Shown piece by piece: positions 1 through 8,103 of a DNA stretch of 64,000 nt; position 1 is the stretch's first letter; every line of letters begins with the position of its first letter. A program made the position numbers and the translations under genes. The notes under the pieces were generated by a model. The model worked only from the letters and a program-made list of their open reading frames with translations. It ran no database searches and had not been told where the DNA came from. Origin of the DNA: Bacillus salipaludis. Its GTDB lineage: Bacteria; Bacillota; Bacilli; Bacillales_B; DSM-18226. The DNA is taken from positions 186,001 to 250,000 of the forward strand of contig NZ_SMYO01000003.1 of assembly GCF_004358205.1 (NCBI RefSeq), given 5' to 3'.

Positions 1-143
1 TATTTCTCCACTTCTTCTTGGAATTTTGCATTGGTTGAGATATCCCTAGTTTCAAAAGGAATTCCTTCTTGAGTCAGAACCTGTTTAACCATAGTGCATT
101 CAATACAATCATTGGTTGTATAGACGATGACTTGTTTGTTCAT
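1..143 (-). CDS. Glutaredoxin-like thiol-disulfide protein (3' part outside window)
   Basis: The visible N-terminus reads MNKQVIVYTTNDCIECTMVK, followed by a glutaredoxin-like stretch (VLTQEGIPFETRDIS). The CIEC motif at residues 13-16 is the redox CxxC of NrdH/YtnI-type small glutaredoxins, which reduce protein disulfides in the cytosol. The start is supported by an AGGGGAGA ribosome site about 8 nt upstream. Only the first 47 or so codons lie in the window, so the C-terminal half and the exact subfamily cannot be seen. Confidence 0.8.
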   Translation of the reverse strand, partial: MNKQVIVYTTNDCIECTMVKQVLTQEGIPFETRDISTNAKFQEEVEK

Positions 144-210
144 TTAACTTTTCTCCCCTTTTTTAAGATTATATCAGTTTTTAAATAATAGATATAAATA
201 CACCAGCCAT

Positions 211-270
211 TGTCCACCCCACACGTACAAAATCACCTATTTGTCCACGAATGGTGCCTGTCACCTTATC
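211..270 (-). repeat. Dispersed GGTGCCTGTCACC repeat, copy 1
   Basis: TGTCCACCCCACACGTACAA is followed 16 nt later by TTGTCCACGAATGGTGCCTGTCACC. This is one of about eleven copies in the window. It occupies part of the 333-bp gene-free stretch between the glutaredoxin gene and the collagen-like gene; nothing else was recognised in that stretch. Confidence 0.75.
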
Positions 271-439
271 TTTTGTCCTCTTATGACAATCGCATATTTT
301 GTCGGAATCAGGTAAAATCCAACACCAATCAATGTGGAGTTTAATATCATGGATTTAGGAGGCAAGCTGTTACGAGGAAAATTAAACAAAAATTTATTCT
401 TAATGATATTTTACCTAGAACAACTTGTCTGATAATTTA

Positions 440-884
<445 letters not shown>

Positions 885-941
885 GATGAATCTGCCTGCA
901 TTCTTTTTACAAGATGCAGGTAGATTTTTGGAGGTGACCAT

Positions 942-2012
942 ATGGTTTCTATAAGCTTATGTATGATTGTCAAAAATGAAGAAAAAACACTTAGCCGCTG
1001 TTTGAATTCTGTTAAAAATATTGTCGATGAGATTATACTTGTCGATACAGGTTCAAATGACCAGACGATAGAGATTGCCAAAAAGTTTGGGGCAAAAATC
1101 TATCATTTTCAGTGGATTGATGATTTTTCTGCAGCACGCAATCATGCTTTTTCTCACGCTCACATGGATTATATTTTTACCCTTGATGCCGACGATGTTC
1201 TAAGTAAGGCAGACTCAGAAAAACTCGAGCAATTAAAAAAATCCATATCACCCACCATTGATGCTGTTACCATGAAATGTCTTGCCGGCTTTGACGAATC
1301 AGGCAATGTTCTTGTGAGTCTAAGGCAGGTCAGGATGGTGAAAAGGGAAAACCAATTTAAATGGCAGGGTGCTGTTCATGAATATCTTGAAGTCCACGGA
1401 AATATGCTTCACAGCGAGATCGCTATCACGCATAAAAGGGAACATAGCAACAGTGATCGAAACCTGAGAATTTACGAACAGCGGCAAAAAAATGGTGCAC
1501 TCTTTTCTCCAAGAGACTTGTACTATTTTGCGAATGAACTCTATGATCATCAACAGTACGAAAGAGCCATTCAAAATTATCAAAAATTTTTACAATCGGG
1601 AAAATGCTGGATTGAGGATGTTATTCAAGCACATGGCCGGATTGCTGAATGCTATGCCGCATTAGGGAAAATGGACAACGCCATTCATAGTGCTTTATAC
1701 GAATTAAAATTTGGCCCCCCACGGGCCGAATCCTGCTGTCGGTTAGGATTTTTCTTTTTACAACTCAGTCGCCCTGAAATAGCAGTCCATTGGTTTCAAT
1801 TCGCTACTCAATTACCAGCCATAGATACGGGCGGAATTACCAATCATGCCTGCTCTTCCTGGATTCCCCATCTTCAACTTAGCGTTTGCTATTCCCACTT
1901 AGGAGATTATCAAAAGGCTTTAGAGCATATTGAAATGGCAAAAACTTTCAATCCGGAGCACGATTTAATTTTAAAAAATGAAACCATTTTGAAAAATTTT
2001 ATAAAAAAATAA
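942..2012 (+). CDS. Family 2 glycosyltransferase with C-terminal TPR-like repeats
   Basis: 356 aa. The N-terminal GT-A domain (residues 1 to about 180) starts SISLCMIVKNEEKTLSRCL, with LVDTGSNDQT and the metal-binding LDADD motif. The C-terminal half (about 190-350) has helical TPR-like units (YYFANELYDHQQYERAIQNY; CYAALGKMDNAIHSAL; CYSHLGDYQKALEHI). This architecture is typical of SunS-like and spore-associated GT2 enzymes that modify proteins or peptides. GGAGGTG lies 6 nt before the ATG. Its position directly after the G-X-T protein, in the same direction, makes that Thr-rich collagen domain the obvious candidate acceptor. The sugar donor and acceptor are not shown by the sequence. Confidence 0.85.
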   Translation: MVSISLCMIVKNEEKTLSRCLNSVKNIVDEIILVDTGSNDQTIEIAKKFGAKIYHFQWIDDFSAARNHAFSHAHMDYIFTLDADDVLSKADSEKLEQLKKSISPTIDAVTMKCLAGFDESGNVLVSLRQVRMVKRENQFKWQGAVHEYLEVHGNMLHSEIAITHKREHSNSDRNLRIYEQRQKNGALFSPRDLYYFANELYDHQQYERAIQNYQKFLQSGKCWIEDVIQAHGRIAECYAALGKMDNAIHSALYELKFGPPRAESCCRLGFFFLQLSRPEIAVHWFQFATQLPAIDTGGITNHACSSWIPHLQLSVCYSHLGDYQKALEHIEMAKTFNPEHDLILKNETILKNFIKK

Positions 2013-2037
2013 ACTATTTTATTTTTAAACAATGCGA

Positions 2038-2066
2038 AGTACACGTTGAAATCAGTGTACTTTTTA
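2038..2066 (+). terminator. Rho-independent terminator after the glycosyltransferase
   Basis: AGTACAC and GTGTACT form a 7-bp stem around a 10-nt loop, followed by TTTTATATA. It closes the collagen-like/glycosyltransferase transcription unit. Confidence 0.75.
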
Positions 2067-2191
2067 TATAAATTACCCTTCAAACCCTCCTTCCATCCCG
2101 TCTTGTTAAGATACCGAATGCCCTCATAAATTTTTTTTAATGGAATAAAAAAAACCTTTATTCAAAAAATAAGATGAAAGGTGGGATTCTT

Positions 2192-2410
2192 TTGATATAT
2201 ATTTTAGCGATTATAGCAATAATCATGGTTGTTGGGTTAATTTATACCTTTAAAAGGGGTAAAGCTTTCAGCGCTAGTAATAGTGAATTTGATGAAGAAA
2301 TACACGAAAATATTCAAAGACATCCTATATTGCTTAATCCTGTTTTTTTAACCTACATCATCGCAATTACAGTAATTCTTGTGTATATCATTTATCTTGC
2401 TTTTTCCTAA
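2192..2410 (+). CDS. Small two-helix membrane protein, function unknown
   Basis: 72 aa from the TTG at 2192, which is chosen because AAAGGTGGG lies 6-7 nt upstream; the in-frame ATG at 2174 overlaps that site and has no ribosome site of its own. Two hydrophobic segments (IYILAIIAIIMVVGLIYTF near residues 2-20 and FLTYIIAITVILVYIIYLAF at the C-terminus) flank a polar loop with an acidic patch (EFDEEIHENI). I do not recognise the family. It is a stand-alone gene with its own downstream terminator. Confidence 0.7.
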   Translation: MIYILAIIAIIMVVGLIYTFKRGKAFSASNSEFDEEIHENIQRHPILLNPVFLTYIIAITVILVYIIYLAFS

Positions 2411-2436
2411 TTGGAAAATTCAGGAGAGTTAAAAGG

Positions 2437-2473
2437 AAAAATGGCTGGAGGTGACACTCTTAGCCATTTTTTT
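2437..2473. terminator. Bidirectional terminator
   Basis: AAAAATGGCT pairs with AGCCATTTTT, with an A-run on the left and a T-run on the right. It can serve both the small membrane protein (+) and the polysaccharide deacetylase (-) that converge here. Confidence 0.8.
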
Positions 2474-2494
2474 GTAAAAGGATATTTAATACTT

Positions 2495-3115
2495 TTAGGG
2501 AGAACCAAGTTCTAAATGAAAAACCTCTCTAAAATATTCTGGTATGGTCAAAAATTCGTAATTTTGTTTTTTGAGATATTCGATGATTTTCGGCAGTGCT
2601 TCGACTGTCTTTTCTCTTCGACCACCCCCATCGTGCATCAGTATAATATGATCCCGCTGAATTTGCCTTGATACACGCTCCTCAATTGGCTCCTTTATGG
2701 AAAGATTCCAATCCAATGTATCTAAATCCCAAAGAACGGGAATTAGTCCTAATTCCAAGACGGTTCCTTCATTCTCTTCAGTGATCTCGCCATAAGGAGG
2801 CCGGAAGATTTGTACTTCCTGCTTCGTGATTTTTTTAATTACTTGATTTGTGCTTTCAATTTCTTTGGTTAACTTCTCATGGCTTAGTTTCGTAATATTC
2901 GGGTGGTTCCAAGTATGGTTACCCAGGACATTTCCATTCGAGATCAATTGTTTTAGGATTTTCTGCTGACCTTGTGTAACATTCTTTCCAATAATAAAAA
3001 AGGTTGCTTTTACTCCGTAATATTTTAGGATTCGTAGTATATGAGGAGTGTATTCCGATGGCCCATCATCAAATGTTAATGCGACATATCGTTTTTTATT
3101 TGTTTGTTCGATTAT
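2495..3115 (-). CDS. Polysaccharide deacetylase (NodB domain) with no standard start codon
   Basis: The full NodB catalytic set is present in one frame: TFDDGPS (motif 1, metal Asp), HTWNH (motif 2), RPPYG (motif 3), DTLDW (motif 4) and LMHD (motif 5). The enzyme should de-N-acetylate a GlcNAc polymer such as peptidoglycan or a surface glycan. The open frame reaches upstream only to IIEQTNKKRYVALTFDDG before a TAA at about 3133-3131, and contains no ATG, GTG or TTG before motif 1. A strong AGGAGGG precedes ATA (3115) by about 5 nt and ATC (3112) by 7-8 nt, so a rare ATA or ATC start is likely. A TTG at 2947 would remove motif 1 and is unlikely. A start-codon mutation (loss of function) is the alternative. 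There is no signal peptide from these starts. Confidence 0.7.
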   Translation of the reverse strand: MIEQTNKKRYVALTFDDGPSEYTPHILRILKYYGVKATFFIIGKNVTQGQQKILKQLISNGNVLGNHTWNHPNITKLSHEKLTKEIESTNQVIKKITKQEVQIFRPPYGEITEENEGTVLELGLIPVLWDLDTLDWNLSIKEPIEERVSRQIQRDHIILMHDGGGRREKTVEALPKIIEYLKKQNYEFLTIPEYFREVFHLELGSP

Positions 3116-3311
3116 ATTTCCCTCCTCTTTTTAGAGTTGATGAAAATGGAAGGTTGAACCGCATCGTTTCCACCTTCGTCATGATTACTATATGTTAACT
3201 GTTAGAATTTGTTTGGTGGATTTCACCCATTCCTTAAAACTTTCCACTAATGCCGTCCCCTGTTTGTCCAAGATACATATAATGATAGAAAAATAAGGCG
3301 GTGTAACGGAC

Positions 3312-4292
3312 TTGAGAATTCTATTTATAGATAGTAATGAATTATTAATGTATGGGTTGGCAAATGGTTTTAAAGAAGCGGGGCATAAAGTATTGGTTTC
3401 TGGAAAAATAAGTGAGAATACCATTCCTAAATTAATCTCACGCTTTAAACCGGATCTTATTTTTTCTGAAGGATGGGGAGAGGAAAATGATAATGTTTGG
3501 AAGCAGGATTTGATCGCGAAACAAATAAAGGCTTCCGGTATCCCCCATATTTACTGGGCGGTGGAGGATCCCCATTTTACACTGGATTTTTCCTTACCTC
3601 TTATTTTACGAATGAAACCGGACTTTGTGTTTACACTAAGTGAGCCACTAGTAAACTTTTATAGAAAACTAGGAATTCGCGCTGGGCATTTAGATTTTGG
3701 CTACGAACCTAGCATCCATTATCCTAATTCCAAATATGATACTAAATATTCGATTGCTGTTGTCGCAAATGCTTACCCTGAAGTATTGAAACAATCCCCT
3801 CAACACTTTCGAAACCAATCACTTACAACCCTCATCAAACCGTTATTGGAAGAAAATATTCGGATTGACTTCTGGGGGAAGGATTGGGATAAAATGGGTG
3901 ATATTCTTGGGGTAAGTATTCCAAAGGATTGGATTCATGGATATTTACCATATAAGGACGCTTATAAGGTGTATAATTCTGCCCAAATTATTATTGGGCC
4001 ACAAAACTATAAATCACAGGTAACGCAAAGAACTTATGAAATTTTGGCATCCGGAGGATTTTTTCTCACCTCGGATACCGATGGTGTCAGAGAATTATTT
4101 ACCCCGGGAGAAGACCTGATTGTATCTTCAAGTCCAGAACAAACACTTGAATTAGTCCGACACTATTTAAAACACCCGGAAGAATGTAAGGCCATCAGCG
4201 AAAACGCCCTTAAAACTGTCTCCCCACACTCTTATAAGAACCGCGCTAAACAAGCCATCAAAACTCTCAAAAATGAGTACATTATAAAATGA
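3312..4292 (+). CDS. CgeB-like spore-maturation glycosyltransferase
   Basis: 326 aa, close to the length of B. subtilis CgeB (317 aa). A Rossmann N-terminal domain (MRILFIDSNELLMYGLANGF, then IYWAVEDPHFTLDF) matches the DUF3880-type half. The C-terminal half has the GT1-like donor-binding signature (QRTYEILASGGFFLTSDTDGVRELFTPGEDL). CgeB acts late in sporulation on the crust or outermost spore layer, probably adding sugars. The start is TTG, preceded by AAGGCGGTG about 8 nt upstream. With the GT2 gene and the G-X-T protein nearby, it supports a spore-surface glycosylation locus. Family assignment is fairly secure; the substrate is not known. Confidence 0.82.
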   Translation: MRILFIDSNELLMYGLANGFKEAGHKVLVSGKISENTIPKLISRFKPDLIFSEGWGEENDNVWKQDLIAKQIKASGIPHIYWAVEDPHFTLDFSLPLILRMKPDFVFTLSEPLVNFYRKLGIRAGHLDFGYEPSIHYPNSKYDTKYSIAVVANAYPEVLKQSPQHFRNQSLTTLIKPLLEENIRIDFWGKDWDKMGDILGVSIPKDWIHGYLPYKDAYKVYNSAQIIIGPQNYKSQVTQRTYEILASGGFFLTSDTDGVRELFTPGEDLIVSSSPEQTLELVRHYLKHPEECKAISENALKTVSPHSYKNRAKQAIKTLKNEYIIK

Positions 4293-4316
4293 GGATGACA
4301 ATGAAGGCGTCATTTA

Positions 4317-4388
4317 CGGTGACCATTTTCGGTGACAGACACCACCCGTGGATAAATCATCAATTTTGTCCACTCCATAAGGACAAAA
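4317..4388 (+). repeat. Dispersed repeat, copy 2
   Basis: The core variant GGTGACAGACACC is followed by CGTGGATAAA, then the hairpin half TGTCCACTCCATAAGGACA. It lies just downstream of the CgeB-like stop codon, oriented core first relative to that gene. Confidence 0.7.
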
Positions 4389-4410
4389 ATATTCATAGAG
4401 GCAGGTCCTA

Positions 4411-4470
4411 GAAAATGTCCACATCAGGTGGACATTTTTCGCGATTTGTCTTTCTTGGGTGACAGGCACC
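4411..4470 (-). repeat. Dispersed repeat, copy 3, with hairpin
   Basis: GAAAATGTCCAC and GTGGACATTTTTC form a stem of about 12 bp, followed by TTGTCTTTCTTGGGTGACAGGCACC. It is in the opposite orientation to copy 2, so the two lie tail to tail. The A/T-flanked hairpin could terminate transcription arriving from the CgeB-like gene. Confidence 0.7.
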
Positions 4471-4492
4471 TTGTTAATTCATTCACATATAT

Positions 4493-4522
4493 GCACGAAT
4501 CCCAATTTAGTTTCATATGTTT
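4493..4522 (+). promoter_or_regulatory. Possible sporulation (sigma-E/K-type) promoter of tgl
   Basis: CATATGTTT at 4514 resembles the CATANNNTA -10 box of sigma-K/E, with GCAC about 17 nt upstream as a weak -35. The match is loose. It is plausible because B. subtilis tgl is mother-cell expressed. Confidence 0.3.
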
Positions 4523-4558
4523 TAGGAAGGGATTGATGTGTGAGGCGGTGGTTGTTTT

Positions 4559-5305
4559 ATGATAATGATAAATGGGCAGATTGTTAAGTCTGAGGCACTT
4601 AACAAGTTGATTACGGATAAGGAACAAAAGAACATTGTGAAACAAATGGCTGCACTAGGGGTGACCTACGAGTATCAATCAATGGATGAATTGAAATTTG
4701 AGCTGCAGTTTAGAGAAAATACCATGAAAGCAGCGACACAGCTTAATAAAAGTGGCGTAAAGTTTACCACTTTCACCTATGCTTTTCCAAATAAAAAGTA
4801 TTGGCAGCGATTGCCAAACGGAGGGTTCTTGTTAAGGGGCGGCACAGCCCCTTCCACTGCAATCCTTGATATTTTAAAAAATGGGAAACTTTATGCATTT
4901 GAGTGCTCAACTGCGATCGCAATCGTACTCTATATTGCCACCCTCTATACGATTGGACCGGAGTTATTTAATCTTTATTTTAAAAGGTTATATTTATTCG
5001 ATTGGCAATTTGATGAAGACCTCCCCGTCTTTCCAAAGGACGGAGATGACTTTATCCCTGGTGATGTTCTCCACTTCAATAATCCGGATTTCGATCCAAA
5101 GCAGCCCCACTGGCGTGCTGAAAACGTGATTTATTTTGGTGATGACAAGTATTATGGCCATGGTGTCGGAATTCGAAATGCCAGCACAATTATTAAATTT
5201 TTAAACACAAAAAGAAAGCCGGATCCTGAGGAATCCGCTTATCTTATGAGACAGATTACACGGCCTGTTTATCGGTCACTATTTTTATTAACATTACAAA
5301 ATTAA
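4559..5305 (+). CDS. tgl: Spore protein-glutamine gamma-glutamyltransferase (transglutaminase) Tgl
   Basis: 248 aa, similar in length and order to B. subtilis Tgl. The catalytic Cys lies in YAFECSTAI at residue 116, the same position as in B. subtilis, which supports the ATG at 4559 as start. Other family stretches are TTFTYAFPNKKYW, GDVLHFNNPDFDPKQPHWRAENVI and GDDKYYGHGVGI, the last with the conserved His. Tgl crosslinks coat proteins through epsilon-(gamma-glutamyl)-lysine bonds late in sporulation. It is alone in its unit, downstream of a CgeB-like gene and upstream of two small unknown genes. Confidence 0.93.
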   Translation: MIMINGQIVKSEALNKLITDKEQKNIVKQMAALGVTYEYQSMDELKFELQFRENTMKAATQLNKSGVKFTTFTYAFPNKKYWQRLPNGGFLLRGGTAPSTAILDILKNGKLYAFECSTAIAIVLYIATLYTIGPELFNLYFKRLYLFDWQFDEDLPVFPKDGDDFIPGDVLHFNNPDFDPKQPHWRAENVIYFGDDKYYGHGVGIRNASTIIKFLNTKRKPDPEESAYLMRQITRPVYRSLFLLTLQN

Positions 5306-5317
5306 TCTCATAACACA

Positions 5318-5350
5318 GGAATGGCCAGCTTTAGGTGGCCATTCCCTACT
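5318..5350 (+). terminator. Hairpin after tgl
   Basis: GGAATGGCCA and TGGCCATTCC form a perfect 10-bp stem with an 8-nt loop. The T-run after it is weak, so termination may be partial. Confidence 0.6.
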
Positions 5351-5512
5351 TATTTTTCACCAACTCCCTGGCTACTGACTATTTTTAATAAATGGACAAC
5401 CTATTTTTCTAAAATTGTGACGTTCGTCCATGCTTGTCCATCATTTTAGCAGAGTATATTTTCGTAAGGGCCGCTTACAATACCTTCATTTCGAGAAAGG
5501 GGGGAATCATTA

Positions 5513-5662
5513 ATGACATCACCACTTTCCAATCTTCTTGTTTGCTTAGGAGTACTACTTGTAATCATTTTATTAGCTCTTGCACTATTCGTCGGTGGAA
5601 TTTTAGGAGTTGACACAAGTTCATTTGCAGGTGCATTTAATGCAATTGCTGCACAATGCTAA
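5513..5662 (+). CDS. 49-residue hydrophobic small protein, unknown
   Basis: The frame starts MTSPLSNLLVCLGVLLVIIL and continues through ALALFVGGILG to end SFAGAFNAIAAQC. GAAAGGGGGGAA lies 5-7 nt before the ATG, and a strong terminator follows about 50 bp after the stop, so it is well framed as a gene. There is one long hydrophobic helix (residues about 7-33), with Cys at positions 11 and 49. I do not recognise the family. Its position beside tgl suggests, but does not prove, a sporulation role. Confidence 0.65.
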   Translation: MTSPLSNLLVCLGVLLVIILLALALFVGGILGVDTSSFAGAFNAIAAQC

Positions 5663-5709
5663 TCGAATTCTCACCGGTTACTCACGATAGTTTTAAGGTA
5701 TATGCATGA

Positions 5710-5752
5710 GAACTTAGAAGATTACTTTAAATAATCTTCTAAGTTCCTTTTA
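5710..5752 (+). terminator. Strong rho-independent terminator
   Basis: GAACTTAGAAGATTA pairs perfectly over 15 bp with TAATCTTCTAAGTTC around a 7-nt loop, followed by CTTTTAAT. It ends the transcript of the 49-residue protein. Confidence 0.9.
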
Positions 5753-5861
5753 ATGTTAGAAATAAGAGGATTCCAAGTACTTTATTTTCTTTTAATTGAT
5801 AAATACTTTCAGGATTCACTTCAAACCTTGTAAGTACTATTTAGAAAAGGGTGACAAAATA

Positions 5862-6269
5862 ATGAGTGAAAATCAAAACAAAAAAAACAAATCTATATTG
5901 GGAGACAATCTTGATCTAGGGGGCTTATTTAATAATACTTTACAACCGAACAGTAACAATGATGCCTTAATAAATTTGGCTGGGAGCTTAATGCAAAATC
6001 CAAATACAATGAATTCGCTAATGAAGGTAGCTAGCAGTTTGTTTACAAATGATGCAGTTGCTAATTCAGTCAATGATACGAGTAAATCGAAGCAAGATGA
6101 TTCAGCTTCAAGCCTAGATAAAACCGAACTTAGTGTAATCACTTCACAACTTGAAAAACTTTCCAATGAATTAGCAGAATTAAAAGCCCAATTAATTGAG
6201 TATAAAGAAGACAATAAAATGTTAATTGAATACATCCTACAGTCGGATAAGATTTCAAAAAAGAAATGA
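5862..6269 (+). CDS. Unknown protein with C-terminal coiled coil
   Basis: 135 aa. The ATG at 5862 is chosen because AAAAGGGTGA lies 8 nt upstream; the frame runs open farther back but without a ribosome site. It starts MSENQNKKNKSILGDNLDLGG, has an Asn-rich helical middle (SLMQNPNTMNSLMKVASSLF) and a heptad-like C-terminus (LSVITSQLEKLSNELAELKAQLIEYKEDN), and ends in a Lys tail. There is no signal peptide or membrane segment. I do not recognise the family. A structural or assembly role at the spore surface would fit the location, but this is only inference. Confidence 0.7.
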   Translation: MSENQNKKNKSILGDNLDLGGLFNNTLQPNSNNDALINLAGSLMQNPNTMNSLMKVASSLFTNDAVANSVNDTSKSKQDDSASSLDKTELSVITSQLEKLSNELAELKAQLIEYKEDNKMLIEYILQSDKISKKK

Positions 6270-6279
6270 TTTCATAACT

Positions 6280-6310
6280 AAACCTTGAGAAATCAAGGTT
6301 TTTCCTTTTA
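6280..6310 (+). terminator. Rho-independent terminator
   Basis: AAACCTTG and CAAGGTTT form an 8-bp stem with a 6-nt loop, followed by TTCCTTTT. Confidence 0.85.
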
Positions 6311-6415
6311 AGAAAGGCTCAGCATGAAGCTGCCACTTAAATCGTAGTATAAATCATTTATTATTTTCCAGGAGGTTATTTTTCTAATATAGTAACAAAC
6401 TATTTTTCTCAGATC

Positions 6416-7906
6416 TCAGAAGAAATATTCCCGCAGGCGCTTCCTTTTTCCGTCCATTTTACGGACAATATTGCTGAATTTTTCCGTCGCATCCTTTAAG
6501 CGGTCTTTTCTATGTTCTATCATTCTCTTCACTTCGTTTGGACTAGGCCCCCCGCTAACGCTTCTGATTTTTACAAAATAAACTGGAGAAATAATATTAT
6601 TCCACACTTTCTCGGTAACCTTCACCTCTACGTATTTTTGAATCATCGCATTTACCTCTTCTATATCCCAATCCGACAATTCTTTCTGCTCCTCGGTTGT
6701 TTTTTTCGAAATACTGCTGGCAATTTCATGCGCCTGCCGAAAACCAACCCCGTAGTCTCTTGCAAGGGTATCAGCCAATTCCGTAATGGTAATGCATGAT
6801 TTTTGCGCCATATCCCTGGTACGATCTTTATTTACCTGAAGAGTAGCAATAACAGCATACATCAGCTTCATAACACGATTTGCCTGGTTAAATGACCGGT
6901 AAAGATGCGGCTGTAAATCGTCCTCGGTATCAACGATATCCCCGAATGGTGTATTGTGAATCATATTCATGACCGCCTGCGCCTCGCTAAAAGCACTGCT
7001 CGCAAGGGACCGTGAATGCTCAATCGAAACCGGATTTCTCTTTTGCGGCATGATACTGCTGACCTGCACATAAGGGTCAGCAACCGTATACGTTCCATAC
7101 TCTCTCGTTACCTGTAGGAGAAAATCCTGGATCCACCGTCCTGTATTCACCATGCAAGTCATCAATGCCGACGCTGTTTCCAGCAGATAATCCGCACCTG
7201 CAATCGAATCATATGAATTTTCTACGAGCCGATCAAACCCCAGCAGCTCACAGGTCCGGACCCTGCTGATTGGAAACCCAGTGGTTGTCATCGCCGCTGC
7301 CCCAAGCGGAGATTGGTTGACCGTTTCATAGGCAGACCAAAAGCGCTTGATATCCCGTTGCAGTACATCATAAATAGCAAGAAAATAGTGACCTAGCGTA
7401 GTCGGTTGTGCCGGCTGTGTGTGGGTATAACCCGTTATATAGGTTTCCATATGCTCTTCGGCCTTTTCCAAAAGAATCTCACTTAAGTCATAGCAGGAGT
7501 TGAACAACTTTAAGAAATGCTCCCTTAGTACCAAGCGATACATAGCCACTCCCATATCATTCCGGCTCCGGCCAAGGTGGATTTTTCCAGCCAGTTCGGG
7601 GCCGATTTCCTCAGATATTTTCGCCTCCATCATGAAAAATAAATCTTCATATTGAGGCTGAAAGGTTAATTGAGATGCATCCGTTTTGGCGACTTTATTT
7701 GTTCCCTCTAACATCGTTATGGCGTCCTCACCACTGATGATTTGCTGTTCCTTCAACATGATAATATGGGCACGGTGAATATCAAACATTGCTTCAAATA
7801 AATAATCTCTTTGATCATTAAAGACTGGGATTAGCAGTTCCTCCGCATAAGTCTTTCCTGGAAAAACCAATCCTTCTTTATTCAAAAAATCCTTTCGTTT
7901 ACTCAT
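6416..7906 (-). CDS. Argininosuccinate lyase paralogue (ASL/fumarase superfamily)
   Basis: 496 aa. The ATG at 7906 is preferred because TTGGAGTTG lies about 7 nt upstream; the frame is open to 8074 without a ribosome site. It carries ASL superfamily signatures: HLGRSRNDM, TGYTHTQPAQPTTLGHY and the catalytic-Ser loop SSIMPQKRNPVS. Canonical ArgH reads HTARSRNDQ at the substrate loop, and here the Gln is Met. The C-terminal 70 residues are longer than usual and strongly basic (KRKRLREYFF). There is no argG beside it; the neighbour is a divergent EamA exporter. It may be a second ArgH, or a lyase acting on another N-substituted aspartate. The superfamily is certain, the substrate is not. Confidence 0.8.
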   Translation of the reverse strand: MSKRKDFLNKEGLVFPGKTYAEELLIPVFNDQRDYLFEAMFDIHRAHIIMLKEQQIISGEDAITMLEGTNKVAKTDASQLTFQPQYEDLFFMMEAKISEEIGPELAGKIHLGRSRNDMGVAMYRLVLREHFLKLFNSCYDLSEILLEKAEEHMETYITGYTHTQPAQPTTLGHYFLAIYDVLQRDIKRFWSAYETVNQSPLGAAAMTTTGFPISRVRTCELLGFDRLVENSYDSIAGADYLLETASALMTCMVNTGRWIQDFLLQVTREYGTYTVADPYVQVSSIMPQKRNPVSIEHSRSLASSAFSEAQAVMNMIHNTPFGDIVDTEDDLQPHLYRSFNQANRVMKLMYAVIATLQVNKDRTRDMAQKSCITITELADTLARDYGVGFRQAHEIASSISKKTTEEQKELSDWDIEEVNAMIQKYVEVKVTEKVWNNIISPVYFVKIRSVSGGPSPNEVKRMIEHRKDRLKDATEKFSNIVRKMDGKRKRLREYFF

Positions 7907-8047
7907 ATTTTTCAACTCCAAATTAGCGTACATTTGATTTAAAACATTTCTTCTACTAACATTTTTATGTGAAAAATAAAGATATGCCCGTTTCCTATTG
8001 GAAGAAAAGTTTCTAAAAATCTTATTTAGCTTCCCGAAATACCATGC

Positions 8048-8053
8048 TATAAT
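8048..8053 (+). promoter_or_regulatory. Putative -10 box of the EamA transporter gene
   Basis: A consensus TATAAT lies about 56 nt before the ATG at 8104. The -35 region is weak. It sits in the 197-bp divergent region shared with the ArgH-like gene. Confidence 0.5.
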
Positions 8054-8103
8054 GGATAACAGTTTAAAATCCAACTACAGTGGAAAGGTATGTGTTCACC
8101 ATC

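Noticed and set aside
3188..3424. Minus-strand 78-codon frame upstream of the deacetylase
   Set aside because: It overlaps the CgeB-like gene start antisense and has no supporting motif or ribosome site; it also cannot supply the deacetylase with an in-frame start.
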